Shown here piece after piece: positions 16,332-25,919 of a DNA stretch of 58,934 nucleotides. A program made the position numbers and the translations under genes. The DNA is taken from positions 1-58,934 of the IMG/VR virus record IMGVR_UViG_3300037258_000356; one strand, written 5' to 3'. The notes below the pieces were generated by a model. It did no database searches. It was not told the DNA's origin and saw only the letters and a list, made by a program, of their open reading frames with translations. Position 1 is the first letter of the stretch. Every line of letters starts with the position of its first letter. Origin of the DNA: a virus.

Positions 16332-17221
16332 TAGAAGGAGTCTTCGAGGTAGGGGATGCCGTCGCCGAACGGGCCGGCGCCGAACAGCCATGGCCAGAGC
16401 GCGAAGATCTCGGGGCTGATGCCGCCGGGGCCGTTGGGGAACCACATGTCGGGCGGGAACTTCGACGGGTCGAACTTGCCGTTCGCCATCGCGGCCTGCC
16501 ACGCCTGAAACCGTGACTGGCGTTCGCTGAGAACGGGCACGGACCAGAACGAGGGGGCGGGGCTGGCGACGTCTTCTTGTGCGATCGCGCGTTTGAGCGC
16601 GGCGAGCTGGGTGGTGTAGAGCTGCTCGTACTGCTGGTAGCTCGACTGGTCGCGGTTCACCTCGTTGCGGTAGAAGGTGAGCTCGACGAGCATCGCCGCG
16701 TACAGCATCGAAACCCACCTGGTTTGCGCGTAATACGCGGGTGGGATGTCGACGCCGATCTCCATCAGGACGCCGTTGACGGCCTGGGTGAGCAGCATCT
16801 GCGCCTCATCGCCGGTGGGGCGCGTGAGGTCGTTGAACGTGCCGGCCTCGCCGCCGCCGCTGCCCGCGGTGACGGTGCGGGCGCGCATGAGCTTGCCGAG
16901 GTCGTCGACGGTGGGGCGGATCTCGTCGCCGACGCCCGGGGCGTTCTGGACGGGGTCGGATGGCGGCGACGTGTTGCTGCCGTCGAAGAACGCGATCTCA
17001 TACCAGCCCTGGTTGAGCGTCGCGTTGAGCGTCGTAAGGTTCCGCGACTGCGGGCTGGTCGGGTCGGTGTCTACGCCGTCAGGGAGGACCGACATCTGGA
17101 TGGTGTCGATCAGCGTCCACGGCCCCGTCGAGGCAGCTGCTTCGTAGATGTAGGCGGCGGTCCACGGGCGCCCGTCGTAGCGGGGTTGCGGCTGGACGTC
17201 GGCGAAGGAGACGACGCTCAA
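16331..17221 (-). CDS. Head-tail connector with N-terminal fibronectin-like domain
   Basis: 296 aa using a TTG at 17221 preceded by GGGAGG seven bases upstream; no ATG/GTG starts fit. Residues ~1-90 look like a fibronectin-III domain (AAYIYEAAASTGPWTLIDT). From ~95 on the sequence is helical (IRPTVDDLGKLMRAR, DIPPAYYAQTRWVSMLYAAM) like gp6/gp15-type connectors. A decoration domain fused to a connector would expose it at the neck. Function from pattern and position. Confidence 0.5.
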   Translation of the reverse strand: MSVVSFADVQPQPRYDGRPWTAAYIYEAAASTGPWTLIDTIQMSVLPDGVDTDPTSPQSRNLTTLNATLNQGWYEIAFFDGSNTSPPSDPVQNAPGVGDEIRPTVDDLGKLMRARTVTAGSGGGEAGTFNDLTRPTGDEAQMLLTQAVNGVLMEIGVDIPPAYYAQTRWVSMLYAAMLVELTFYRNEVNRDQSSYQQYEQLYTTQLAALKRAIAQEDVASPAPSFWSVPVLSERQSRFQAWQAAMANGKFDPSKFPPDMWFPNGPGGISPEIFALWPWLFGAGPFGDGIPYLEDSF

Positions 17222-17237
17222 CAGGTGCCTCCCGTGG

Positions 17238-18782
17238 TCAGGTGATCTTGATGAGGCCGCCGTACATCTGCTCGATCCGGCCGATCCGCGGAGCCGTCTG
17301 ATCCCAGCCGACCGTCGGTGCGAGGAACACCCACGGGTAGACGACGGCGTTGTCGACGAGCGTGTCGGCCGCAGCCGACAGGTCGGCAGCAGAGACGGCG
17401 AGGTAGCGGGCGCCGATGAGCGTTTCAACGGCGACAGCCTCGTCGGCTACGAGCCGTCCGATGATGAGCGCGGCGAGCGTGATCTCATCGCCCTCGAGGA
17501 GACTGTCGGCAGCGGTGATGAGAATCGTCACCGTGGGGGTAGCTCCGTCGACGCCGTCGAGCTCGTCGACGATTTGGCGGACGTAGTTCGACAAGGATTG
17601 CGTGAGATCGGTGGTCGCGCTGGCGTCGACCGCAGCGATGCTGTAGGCGGATTCCTCGAGAACGGTGTCGCTGATGGCTGCCTGGTCGGCGGCGGCTCGG
17701 GAGACAACGAGAACTTGGCTGAGAAGATCGAGGGTGAGACCGATGTCAGAAATCACGCGCACAGAACCTGAGGTCCACGTGCCCGAGACGGTGTCGACAG
17801 TTGCGGAGGGATCGGTTGCGGCGCGCGCGAGGGCGCGGGTGGTGGCGAGGCTGTCGTTGGCTGCGGCGGCTTCGGTGAGCGTTCGTAGAAGGTGCTCGAG
17901 GCGAGCGGGGCTGTCTGTGAGCGCGGCTGCTTCTGAGATCGCGACGTGGACCGTGGCGGTGCGATGCAGTGCATCCGCCGCCGCGGATGTGTTTGCCACA
18001 GCGCGCCCGATCGTGACGCCGAAGACGGCGCTGTCTGAGAGGGCCACCAGGTCGCCGGCTCCCGGGTAGAGCGCGGGCCCTGGGTAGAGGGTTGGGCCCG
18101 GTAATACCGGTGCGCCGGCGAAGCGCACGAGGCTGATGAGCGGCGCTCCTACGTCTCCGGCGGCAGCCGCGCTAGAGATGATGCGCTGAAGTTTTAGTGT
18201 GCGGATGACGCCGCCGACGGTGACGAGCGCGGCGCCCTGCATGCATGCGCCTTGTGCTGTAGGAAGCGCGCCTTGGCTTGTGAAGCGGGAACCGAAGCCG
18301 CCATCGGTGGTCGTTGCCGTGTCGTTTACGGCCGCGGCGCTCGAGTGTGCCGCGTTTGCCGTGTCGACGCTTTGCGTCGTCTGGGCGACGGCGCGAAGCA
18401 GTCCAGTGAGCTGCGTCGCAGCGCCCGCCGCGGCGGCGGAGTCAGCAGCGGCTATTCCCAGGCTTATCTTCGCGGAGAGGGCCTCGGCGACAGACGCGCC
18501 GTTTGTGATCGGCTTGCCGAGGCTGATTTTGACGGTGGCCGCGTCGGCTAGAGCGGCAGTGTTGGTCGTGGGCTTGCCGAGGCTGATCAGAACCGTCGCG
18601 GCATCGCTTGAGGCCGCTGTGTTTGCGATTACGTCGCCGGTGCTGACCCGGACCGAGGGGCTGTCAGCGATTGCGGCGGCGTCAGCGGCGGTGACGGTGA
18701 TGCTGACGACGGAGCGGATCGCGCCTTGGATACACGTACCCTCGCTCAGCCGCGTCGCACCCTGGGCGGTGAACGCGCTCAT
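17238..18782 (-). CDS. Repetitive Ala/Ser/Asp-rich virion-associated protein
   Basis: 514 aa made mainly of degenerate repeats of about 17-20 residues in which a small-residue/Asp run (SDAATV, ADAATV, AEALSA) alternates with LISLGKP or KISLGKPITN-type strands. A second motif, QGA...QGA near a Cys, occurs at residues 6-21 and about 173-186. The C-terminus (WVFLAPTVGWDQTAPRIGRI) is unique. No function recognised; position in the head-neck genes suggests a structural fibre or whisker. Confidence 0.55.
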   Translation of the reverse strand: MSAFTAQGATRLSEGTCIQGAIRSVVSITVTAADAAAIADSPSVRVSTGDVIANTAASSDAATVLISLGKPTTNTAALADAATVKISLGKPITNGASVAEALSAKISLGIAAADSAAAAGAATQLTGLLRAVAQTTQSVDTANAAHSSAAAVNDTATTTDGGFGSRFTSQGALPTAQGACMQGAALVTVGGVIRTLKLQRIISSAAAAGDVGAPLISLVRFAGAPVLPGPTLYPGPALYPGAGDLVALSDSAVFGVTIGRAVANTSAAADALHRTATVHVAISEAAALTDSPARLEHLLRTLTEAAAANDSLATTRALARAATDPSATVDTVSGTWTSGSVRVISDIGLTLDLLSQVLVVSRAAADQAAISDTVLEESAYSIAAVDASATTDLTQSLSNYVRQIVDELDGVDGATPTVTILITAADSLLEGDEITLAALIIGRLVADEAVAVETLIGARYLAVSAADLSAAADTLVDNAVVYPWVFLAPTVGWDQTAPRIGRIEQMYGGLIKIT

Positions 18783-18847
18783 GCGGGTCCTCGGCTCTGT
18801 GGAGGCTGACTAGACAGTTCCGCGGAGAGGGCCGCGGTGAGGCAGCG

Positions 18848-19636
18848 TCAGCGGGTTGCGACGATCCAGCCGCGCAACCCGTCTTGGGACCGCTCGCGTA
18901 GATCGAGGTGGAAGCCGACGTGGGTCAGTTTCTTGGTCAAGTCTTCGAGCCGGGAGTGTTTGGCGATGTCGGCGTGGAAGAGCACGAGCATCTTCTGGAC
19001 CCGGCCGAGTACCTCTGGGGCGGCCGTGATGAGAATCGGAAATTCGGCTCCTTCGCAGTTCATGCGCAGGAAGGTGCACGCAGGGATGTGGTGCTGCTCC
19101 ATGATTGACTCGAGCGACCGCGTCGGCACTGTCTCGCCACGGCCGCGAAGCATGATCGAATGTCCCCAGTTGCCGCGATCGTGAGCGAGGGTGGTGGTGC
19201 CATCACGTTCGGCGAGCGCGCAGTGGATGGTGGTGACGTTGTCGAGTCGGTTCGCGAGGCGATTCAGCTCGAGGTAGTTGAAGGTCTCTTCACTCGCCTC
19301 GATCGCGTAGACATGTGCGACCTTCGCGGCAACCAGCATTGTGAATGTGCCGATGTGCGCGCCGACGTCTATGACGACGTCGGCGGCTGCGGGCTGATAT
19401 TCCGGGAGCCGGGGGAGAAAGATGTCATGATCGAAGCTGTCTGCGAGAACTGCTTCGTCGCTGGTGCCTGCCCGGTAGGCGACGGTCAGACCGGCGGCGT
19501 TTCTGAGCGCGAGACGGTAGTCGACTTCGCCCGGGCGGAATGACCGTCGAGCGTTTTTGGCTGACTCGGAGAGGTCGGTGATCTGCCTGCGTGGCTGCTC
19601 GAAGATTCGACGGGTGAGCATGTGCGCAGCGTACAC
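18848..19636 (-). CDS. FkbM-family SAM-dependent methyltransferase
   Basis: 262 aa (GTG at 19636) or 257 aa (ATG at 19621). VVIDVGAHIGTFTMLVA at ~87-103 is the SAM-binding motif I; VYAIEASEETFNYLELN and LRMNCEGAEFPIL are FkbM hallmarks. The family O-methylates sugars and small molecules. Sitting among tail and connector genes as a separate cistron, it may modify glycans on the virion or on the host surface; this is inference. Confidence 0.75.
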   Translation of the reverse strand: MYAAHMLTRRIFEQPRRQITDLSESAKNARRSFRPGEVDYRLALRNAAGLTVAYRAGTSDEAVLADSFDHDIFLPRLPEYQPAAADVVIDVGAHIGTFTMLVAAKVAHVYAIEASEETFNYLELNRLANRLDNVTTIHCALAERDGTTTLAHDRGNWGHSIMLRGRGETVPTRSLESIMEQHHIPACTFLRMNCEGAEFPILITAAPEVLGRVQKMLVLFHADIAKHSRLEDLTKKLTHVGFHLDLRERSQDGLRGWIVATR

Positions 19637-19703
19637 CTGCAGCGTTGGCCGGGCGCATTTCTTGATGCGCCCAGGCGGTTAGGTTTCTGCCTACAAGGCA
19701 GGC

Positions 19704-20549
19704 CTAACTGAAAGCGAACCAGAACGGCGCGTTCGAGCCGGTCGTCCATGTCGCGGCCGTGGGAAAGGTCGTCTGTGCTCCCTGGATCACCGAGAACTGA
19801 TTGCCCACAGCGGATTTCTGGACATTCCCGTTGGGCTGACCGAATTCGAGGGCCAGCTGTGTCGTGCCCCACGTGCCGTTCGCCCAGGCCGCGAGATAGT
19901 AGCCCCCTGTCGTCGGCACCTGATAGGGCGTCGCGAGAGCGAACGAAAAGATGCCCTGAGCCGTTGTCCAGATAGAGCTGCTATTCAGGTTCGCCGTCTC
20001 GGCGAGCTGAGTCCCCGAAAGGGTGAACAGGCCGAGGCGCATGTCCGATGGCGTCGTGCCACCGCTGACCGCGACAGTGCCGATCGAGACGAAGATGTTG
20101 CTGACGATGTCGCCGGCGTAGAGGCCCATCATTGTCGCGACGACGCGCTGCGTAGCGAGCGCGCCGCTTGATGTTGCGGCCGCGAAGAGGTCGAACGTTT
20201 GGTCGGTGAATCCGAGCGCGGCGTTGCGCACCGCTTGACGGCCGGCAGAAGCAGCACGCAAGCCGGCTGCGGTGAAAACGTGGTAGATGCTCGCGCTGGA
20301 CGAGTGTGTGGCCGCGGTCGACCCCTCGACGCCGCGCACAACGGTCCACGTCGTGCCGGACTGGCCGGCGGTGACGAGCATGATTTCGGAGTCGATCAGG
20401 ATCCGGAAACTGCCGCCGAGCAGATCCCCTGCCGCCGCTGCGTTCGTCGTGATCGACGTCGCGGTCGTCGACGAAATCGACGATGCGAGGGTCGTCACAG
20501 CGGCCGCGACCCCCGGGGTCGGCGAATTGGCGATTACCTCCATGTTCAC
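19704..20549 (-). CDS. Tail/receptor-binding-type structural protein
   Basis: 281 aa. Residues ~35-95 contain FRILIDSEIMLVTAGQSG, TWTVVRGVEGSTAATHSSS, a beta module common in phage fibre proteins. The C-terminal ~140 residues (LGLFTLSGTQLAE, GGYYLAAWANGTW) look like a galactose-binding-type sandwich. Next to the tailspike gene. Carbohydrate binding is plausible but not demonstrated. Confidence 0.5.
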   Translation of the reverse strand: MNMEVIANSPTPGVAAAVTTLASSISSTTATSITTNAAAAGDLLGGSFRILIDSEIMLVTAGQSGTTWTVVRGVEGSTAATHSSSASIYHVFTAAGLRAASAGRQAVRNAALGFTDQTFDLFAAATSSGALATQRVVATMMGLYAGDIVSNIFVSIGTVAVSGGTTPSDMRLGLFTLSGTQLAETANLNSSSIWTTAQGIFSFALATPYQVPTTGGYYLAAWANGTWGTTQLALEFGQPNGNVQKSAVGNQFSVIQGAQTTFPTAATWTTGSNAPFWFAFS

Positions 20550-20566
20550 CTCCCCGCTTGGTGCTG

Positions 20567-23371
20567 CTAGTCAGAGAGCTGCAGTAGAACGGCGGCGATC
20601 GGGCCGAGGTCGGCAACGGCGATTCCAAGTGGCATGCCGAGAGGGTCGATGTAGCTCGCGGCGGCCGTGAGCAGCCCCTGGTCGTCGGCGGCAGTCGCGC
20701 CTGTGGCGTAGCGTGCTCGGATCATCGGCGTGCCCGTCATCCCGAGCCACTGTGGCTTGAGGCTCGCAGGAGCGCCGCTCAAGGCGGTCGGGGTGCCCGA
20801 GCATCCGGTGAACGTCGTGGATGTCTTGCCGGTGTACGTGACGGTCGTGCCAGCGATGTAGATCGTTCCCGACGACGGGAATCCGCTCGTGTCAAAGACG
20901 GTCACGGTGCTAGCCCCAGATGTCGCGGCGCCGTTAAGCTGGGTGCCGCTCATGATCGGTGATCCGCCGTTGTATGAGCCGGAGCCCGCGCCGACCGAGA
21001 GGTTCGCGAGCAGGAAGCCCATGGCACCGTTGGTCGGTTGCAGTCGGTCGCGCAGCGCCGCGCTGTAGTAGATCTGGCCGAACGAGCCGCTGATCGGGAC
21101 GGGCATGATCGCTGACGCGTTGGCCTGCTTCCAGCCATCCATGATGCCGCTAAGACCAAAGACGTTGACCCCGGTGACTGCGGCGCCCGAAGACAGCACC
21201 GTGGAGCTCGTGACCTCTGACTGAACGCCGTAGAGGTAGGTGCTGCCGGAGAGGCCGGCGTAGCGGAAGTAGGTGCTTCCCACCTGGCAGACACCGGAGG
21301 ATGGGAAGCTCGAGTTGGACGCGACTTGGGCGACGCGGCCGATCGCTGTGCCTGTGGCATTGGGGGTGGCGGCGACGCTTCCGGCGCCCGAGGACGGGAT
21401 CCCGCCGAACAGGAGGACGCCCATGGTTGCGTCGACCGTCAGTGACGTGTAGCTGATCACCTGGGAGCCGATGCTCAGCAGCCCTGAGTTCGGCATGTCG
21501 CCCATGTTGGCGACAAACGATCGAGCAGCGACGGTACCGGTACCTCCGGTGCATCCCGTGAGGGTTGCGGTCGTCGCGCCGGACGTGCTTGAGACCGTTA
21601 CCGAGATGCCGGTGTAGGTGACGGTCTGCCCTCCCTGAATGACGACCGTTCCGGCTGGCGGAAAGTTCGTCACGTCATCGACCTGAATTGTCGACTGCGG
21701 AAGGGTGACTGCGGTGACGAGCCTGGTGACGCCAGCGGTGGCTTTGATCGTGGTCTGCCCGGTCGTTAATGCTTCGACTGTGCGTGGAGGAATGGCGCCG
21801 CTGCCGAGATCGAGGTTTGCGCCGAGCGTCGAGCTGCCAGCGGCGCTCGGGAGAGACGCGAAGTTCAGGCCACCGATCATGGTGGCTCTTCCCAGGTGGG
21901 CCAGGCCGGCGGTCGTCCTGCCCTTGTACGCGGCGACTGCGACGCCACCGGCAGGCACGGTCGTGAGCGCGACTCCGGCGGGCACGCCGCCCGCGGTGGC
22001 GAATTGCGAGCCAAGGTCAGAGGTGGTTGCCGGGGAGTAGCTGACAGCGTCTCCGGCGGAGATCGCCGTTTGGGCTTTTATCAGCCGGAACTGGGTGGTT
22101 CCGTACGTGGCATTCAGGTAGCGGCCGCCGCTGTTGCGGACTGCTCCGGAGACGCGCGCGAACGGAACGCCCATGGCCTGGCATGCGTTTAGCATCGACG
22201 AGCAGTCACCGAAGTCGGAGTCGTACAGATTGACGCAGTCGATAGCGCAGCCTGACGTGGGGTCAGGCCCGGGGTACTGGCCCCAGAGCATGTCTCCGAA
22301 GACCCTCATGCCCTGGATCGTTCCGCACTGCACGAGCGCGCCCATCGGAACGCATCCGTCGGTGGGATAGGGACCGGCGAACCAGTTGGAGTTCGTGGCG
22401 GGCGAATAGATGTTCCACTGGTAGATCTCGCCAAGTTTGTTGGGGTCATAGACAAAGCCGCGCGCCATACCCTCAAACGAGGGCCCGAACATGCGCCAGT
22501 TGTAGATCAGATACTGCCCGGAGACCGACGATGGGCAGTAGACAACGGGCTGGCCGGAGCCGTGGTGGCATCGGTATGTCGTGACGCCTTGGATCGCGCG
22601 GTTGGTGCCAGTAACCGACGGGAGCAGGAAGTCGCAGAACGCACCCTGAAAGACTGATTCGATGAAGGACAGATCACCGACGGTGATGTAGTTCGTCGGG
22701 AACTCAAAGGAGGCGTAGCCGCCCCAAGTGCACCGGCGGAAGTAGTTGTGGTCGCCGATCGACGCCACGGAGGCGCGGAAGGCGCCTTGGACGTACACGT
22801 TGTCGACGTTGCCGTGATTGAGAAGGATTGCCCACGGCGCGGAAGGCGGAACTGATGTGTAGGTCCACGCAGTTGGCTGCTGAAGTGCCGACTCAAGGAA
22901 GAAGCCGGCCAGTACAGCGTGCCCCCCCCTGCCGTCGCCGGACGACCCGGGGTAGCAGTTGAACACCGCGTCGCCGGCACCGAGGCCGGCGGCCGCGATG
23001 TCGGCAACGATGGTCGTACCTGAGGTCGCGGCGTCTGCCCGGAATTGGCAGTTCAGGGGAACATGTAGCAGCGCGCCGACGGAACCGTAGCTGCCGTTGG
23101 TGCGCACCGAGCGCGTCGCGAGTCTGACGACGCCTCGTGGCGCGACGAGCGTTCCCCCCGTCGTTGAGGACAGCGCGTCGAGCTCGGCCTGGATCTGCGC
23201 GCAGTTATCGGTTGTCCCGTCGGCGACAGCTTGCGAGTTGACGACGGGCCCTTTGAGCGGCTTGAATTGAGCATCGGTGTAGGCGCCCCCGGCGGCGAAC
23301 ATCGCCTCGAGGTTCGCCGCGCTGATGGGGGGATTGGTGTTGTCGTGCCAGCCAAACGTGCCGATCGTCAA
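20567..23371 (-). CDS. Tailspike with pectin-lyase-like beta-helix
   Basis: 934 aa from a TTG start with GAGGAG upstream. The N-terminus (NLEAMFAAGGAYTDAQFKP, then DNCAQIQAELDALSS, GGTLVAPRGVVRLATRS) is the standard entry to a pectin-lyase-like right-handed beta-helix, which continues to about residue 430. After ~560 come several copies of a module built on FPPAGTVVI/FPSSGTIYI followed by a TYTG strand and a GC-containing turn. Such spikes bind or cleave surface polysaccharide. Catalytic residues are not identifiable by eye. Confidence 0.65.
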   Translation of the reverse strand: MTIGTFGWHDNTNPPISAANLEAMFAAGGAYTDAQFKPLKGPVVNSQAVADGTTDNCAQIQAELDALSSTTGGTLVAPRGVVRLATRSVRTNGSYGSVGALLHVPLNCQFRADAATSGTTIVADIAAAGLGAGDAVFNCYPGSSGDGRGGHAVLAGFFLESALQQPTAWTYTSVPPSAPWAILLNHGNVDNVYVQGAFRASVASIGDHNYFRRCTWGGYASFEFPTNYITVGDLSFIESVFQGAFCDFLLPSVTGTNRAIQGVTTYRCHHGSGQPVVYCPSSVSGQYLIYNWRMFGPSFEGMARGFVYDPNKLGEIYQWNIYSPATNSNWFAGPYPTDGCVPMGALVQCGTIQGMRVFGDMLWGQYPGPDPTSGCAIDCVNLYDSDFGDCSSMLNACQAMGVPFARVSGAVRNSGGRYLNATYGTTQFRLIKAQTAISAGDAVSYSPATTSDLGSQFATAGGVPAGVALTTVPAGGVAVAAYKGRTTAGLAHLGRATMIGGLNFASLPSAAGSSTLGANLDLGSGAIPPRTVEALTTGQTTIKATAGVTRLVTAVTLPQSTIQVDDVTNFPPAGTVVIQGGQTVTYTGISVTVSSTSGATTATLTGCTGGTGTVAARSFVANMGDMPNSGLLSIGSQVISYTSLTVDATMGVLLFGGIPSSGAGSVAATPNATGTAIGRVAQVASNSSFPSSGVCQVGSTYFRYAGLSGSTYLYGVQSEVTSSTVLSSGAAVTGVNVFGLSGIMDGWKQANASAIMPVPISGSFGQIYYSAALRDRLQPTNGAMGFLLANLSVGAGSGSYNGGSPIMSGTQLNGAATSGASTVTVFDTSGFPSSGTIYIAGTTVTYTGKTSTTFTGCSGTPTALSGAPASLKPQWLGMTGTPMIRARYATGATAADDQGLLTAAASYIDPLGMPLGIAVADLGPIAAVLLQLSD

Positions 23372-23408
23372 AGCAGCTCCTCACCACCCCGCGCGCTTAC
23401 CGCTGCTA

Positions 23409-24545
23409 CTAGGTGCCGGTGATCGTGTCGGTGATCTGGACGTTGTCGCCCGGGTTGTTCAGCGTCGCGGTTGACCCGAGCAACGTCTCGAACAGCAGCC
23501 GTCCGCCGGTCTGAGACTGGAACACGCCAACCTTCGCTACCACCACGGGGAGCACGTCGGTGCCGTTGGCGGTGAAGGTGTTGGTCAGCGTGTAGGTGTT
23601 CGTCCCGGTGGTGTGGCCGTAGACCGCCACCGCGCGGACGAGACCTCCTCCAGAGGTCGCGATCTCGCCGGTGAGCGTTGTGTCCGAGCCCCCTGTCGTT
23701 GGCGACCCGGTGTTAGCGGTGAGCGCGACCCACGCGGCCGGCGCCTGCCCTGACGCGATCGAGTACGCAGCCGTGCTCGAGGGCGTCGAGGCGGTCGCTC
23801 CGGAGCGCGAGCCAGGGGTTTCCCAGCGCGCAACGGTCACCGCGGTCGCGGTGTTGCCCGTGATGGTTCCCACGACGGCGCCGGCGTAGATGTCCTTGCC
23901 GACCCACTGGTTTGACGTCCACGACTTTGTCGTGTCGGTGAGCGTGGTTGCGCTCGAGCCGGTCGCGGTTCCCGCGACACCTGTGAGGTCTGCGAGCGCC
24001 TGCGCCCACAGGTCGCGACCCACGGCCTGGATCGCGCCGCCGGCGATCGGCGGCTGACCCTCGGCGTCCGCAGGCCCCTCGCCCTCAGCCGGCGGTGGCT
24101 GCTCGCTGGGCTCGCCGTCTGCGGGCTGCTCGGCCGTCTCGACCGGCATGCCAACGCCCATGAAGAAGTCCAAGTCCTCGTGCGTGAACTCGGGGACATC
24201 GACTCCGTGAAGCGAGCCTAGGTGGTTGGCGACAAGTGATCGTGCGACGTCGTGGTCGCTGTGCACCCACGCCGGGGCCGCGAGGCTGTGCTGTCGTGTG
24301 AACGCGAGGCCGATGTCTTTGACGGCGTCGACGATGCTCGCGCTATGCGGAATCACGAACGTCGTGATCGCCTTGTCAGCCCCGGTCGGCTGCTGCTCGA
24401 GCACGAAATGCGTCTCGCTGCCGTCAGCGGGGTTGATCTCCTTGCTGCCGAGCGGGCCGGCAGCGGCCGCTTCCTCCTCGGAGGCGGCCCGCCGCGTCGA
24501 GCTCGTCGGCGCGGTGTTTCCGATGCGAACGGTGATGTCACTCAT
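23409..24545 (-). CDS. Structural protein next to capsid gene
   Basis: 378 aa from the ATG at 24545. N-terminal ~180 residues include an Asp/Glu-rich FTHEDLDFFMGVGMPV and a Glu/Pro-rich linker. Residues ~190-260 hold a phage module (ATTLTDTTKSWTSNQW, GKDIYAGAVVGTITGNTATA), and the C-terminus (VVVAKVGVFQSQTGG, LLFETLLG) is a beta-domain typical of tail or decoration proteins. Precise role unknown. Confidence 0.5.
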   Translation of the reverse strand: MSDITVRIGNTAPTSSTRRAASEEEAAAAGPLGSKEINPADGSETHFVLEQQPTGADKAITTFVIPHSASIVDAVKDIGLAFTRQHSLAAPAWVHSDHDVARSLVANHLGSLHGVDVPEFTHEDLDFFMGVGMPVETAEQPADGEPSEQPPPAEGEGPADAEGQPPIAGGAIQAVGRDLWAQALADLTGVAGTATGSSATTLTDTTKSWTSNQWVGKDIYAGAVVGTITGNTATAVTVARWETPGSRSGATASTPSSTAAYSIASGQAPAAWVALTANTGSPTTGGSDTTLTGEIATSGGGLVRAVAVYGHTTGTNTYTLTNTFTANGTDVLPVVVAKVGVFQSQTGGRLLFETLLGSTATLNNPGDNVQITDTITGT

Positions 24546-24638
24546 GCGAACGGGTCTCCGTCGTGAAGGGGGCGGCGCGCGCGGCAACCCGGACGCACGG
24601 AGATGGCCCGGGCGCCGCGCACAGGAGCGAGATGCCTG

Positions 24639-25865
24639 CTACTCGGTGGGTGCGACCGTGTTGGACGCGTTGAGCAGCACGCCGAACGGCCAGCGCGAGC
24701 TCTCGTTCGGCTGGTCGTAGGTCACGACGTTCGCGACAGCGAATCCGAAGCGCGCGATGATTTGCAGCGCGACCGCGTTCTGCTGGGCGAGGTTGACAAT
24801 GATGTTTCCGGACGCGTCGGTGAGAACGGCCTCCTGCAGGATGCGGAAGCTGATGTCCTGACGGACGCCGAGCAGCCCCTGCGAGAAATCGCCGGCGATC
24901 GCGAGCGGCTCGTTGTCATTCAGCGTGACGCCGGACGCGGTTGCGGTAGCGTTGTTGTTGATGACGACGGTCGTCGCCGTCGCCTGCGTCGCCCCGCTGT
25001 TGTAGCCGGTGACGACCGACCCTGACGGGATGCCCGAGCCGGTGACCGCAGCGCCGATAGGCGGCGCGGTGCCAGCGGTGACCGACGTGATGTTCGGCGA
25101 GGTGCTGGTGGTGCTGCCGGTGAACGATGCGACGGCGGCGGGCCACAGGCCACGCAGCGGGTACTTGACCGGCTGGCCGTACCACTCGTCGGTCTGGACC
25201 TCGGGGAGTTCCTGGCCGGTCGTCATACGGGCGTTGCGGACGGCAAGTCGCATCGCGACCTTCGCCGCGATCGCGTCGATCTCGAAGCCCTCGCTCTCGA
25301 CCTTGTCGAACAGCAGCGCGATGTCAGCCGCAAGAGACCCGGCTGACTGGGCGGTCGTGCCGGCGATCACGCTGTTGCCGGCCGCCAGCGCCTGCGTGAG
25401 GATCGGCGCCGGGAACGACGCCGGCGAGCCGATGCCGAAGAACACGGCGGCGTCGAGCGCTCGCGCAACGGCCTCGGCCATGAGCGGCGTGACCTGCTCC
25501 CAAATCGGGTACTCCGAATCGTCGAGCAGCGTCCGCGAGATCGGGATGTTCGCCATGATCTCCTCGGCCTGGAGATACCGGCCTTCCCAGTTCGCGGTCG
25601 TCGTCTGCGAGAGCCCGTTGCCGTACGTGCCCGGGGTGATCTCGCCGGTGACGAAATACGCGGTCGGGAGCGCGCTCAGGACCGGGACGCGCTCCTGGTA
25701 GCGGCTCATCGGAATGTGGCGGAAGAACTGCAGCGCCGCCGAGCCGTGCGTGACAGCGGTGATGACCTCTGAGGCCTGCTCGAGCGGGACGAGGTTCTGG
25801 CCGCCGGCGACGGGCGAGCCGGGCCATGACCCGGTGCCGCGCGTGATGGCGTTCGAATACGACAT
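24639..25865 (-). CDS. Major capsid protein (HK97 fold)
   Basis: 408 aa after the scaffold gene. VPMSRYQERVPVLSALPTAYFVTGE-like N-terminal arm/E-loop, ALDAAVFFGIGSP and DIALLFDKVESEGFEIDAI spine-helix region, and a C-terminal FGFAVANVVTYDQP strand fit HK97-fold capsids. Residues 247-315 are the beta-rich module (FTGSTTSTSPNIT...GIPSGSVV) shared with sheath and baseplate J. It interrupts the domain after WPAAVA and would decorate the capsid surface. Confidence 0.85.
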   Translation of the reverse strand: MSYSNAITRGTGSWPGSPVAGGQNLVPLEQASEVITAVTHGSAALQFFRHIPMSRYQERVPVLSALPTAYFVTGEITPGTYGNGLSQTTTANWEGRYLQAEEIMANIPISRTLLDDSEYPIWEQVTPLMAEAVARALDAAVFFGIGSPASFPAPILTQALAAGNSVIAGTTAQSAGSLAADIALLFDKVESEGFEIDAIAAKVAMRLAVRNARMTTGQELPEVQTDEWYGQPVKYPLRGLWPAAVASFTGSTTSTSPNITSVTAGTAPPIGAAVTGSGIPSGSVVTGYNSGATQATATTVVINNNATATASGVTLNDNEPLAIAGDFSQGLLGVRQDISFRILQEAVLTDASGNIIVNLAQQNAVALQIIARFGFAVANVVTYDQPNESSRWPFGVLLNASNTVAPTE

Positions 25866-25919
25866 GCGTTGTCCTCCTTAGAGGGCTGTGATCGGCTCAC
25901 CGCATGTCGCGGGAGCGGT

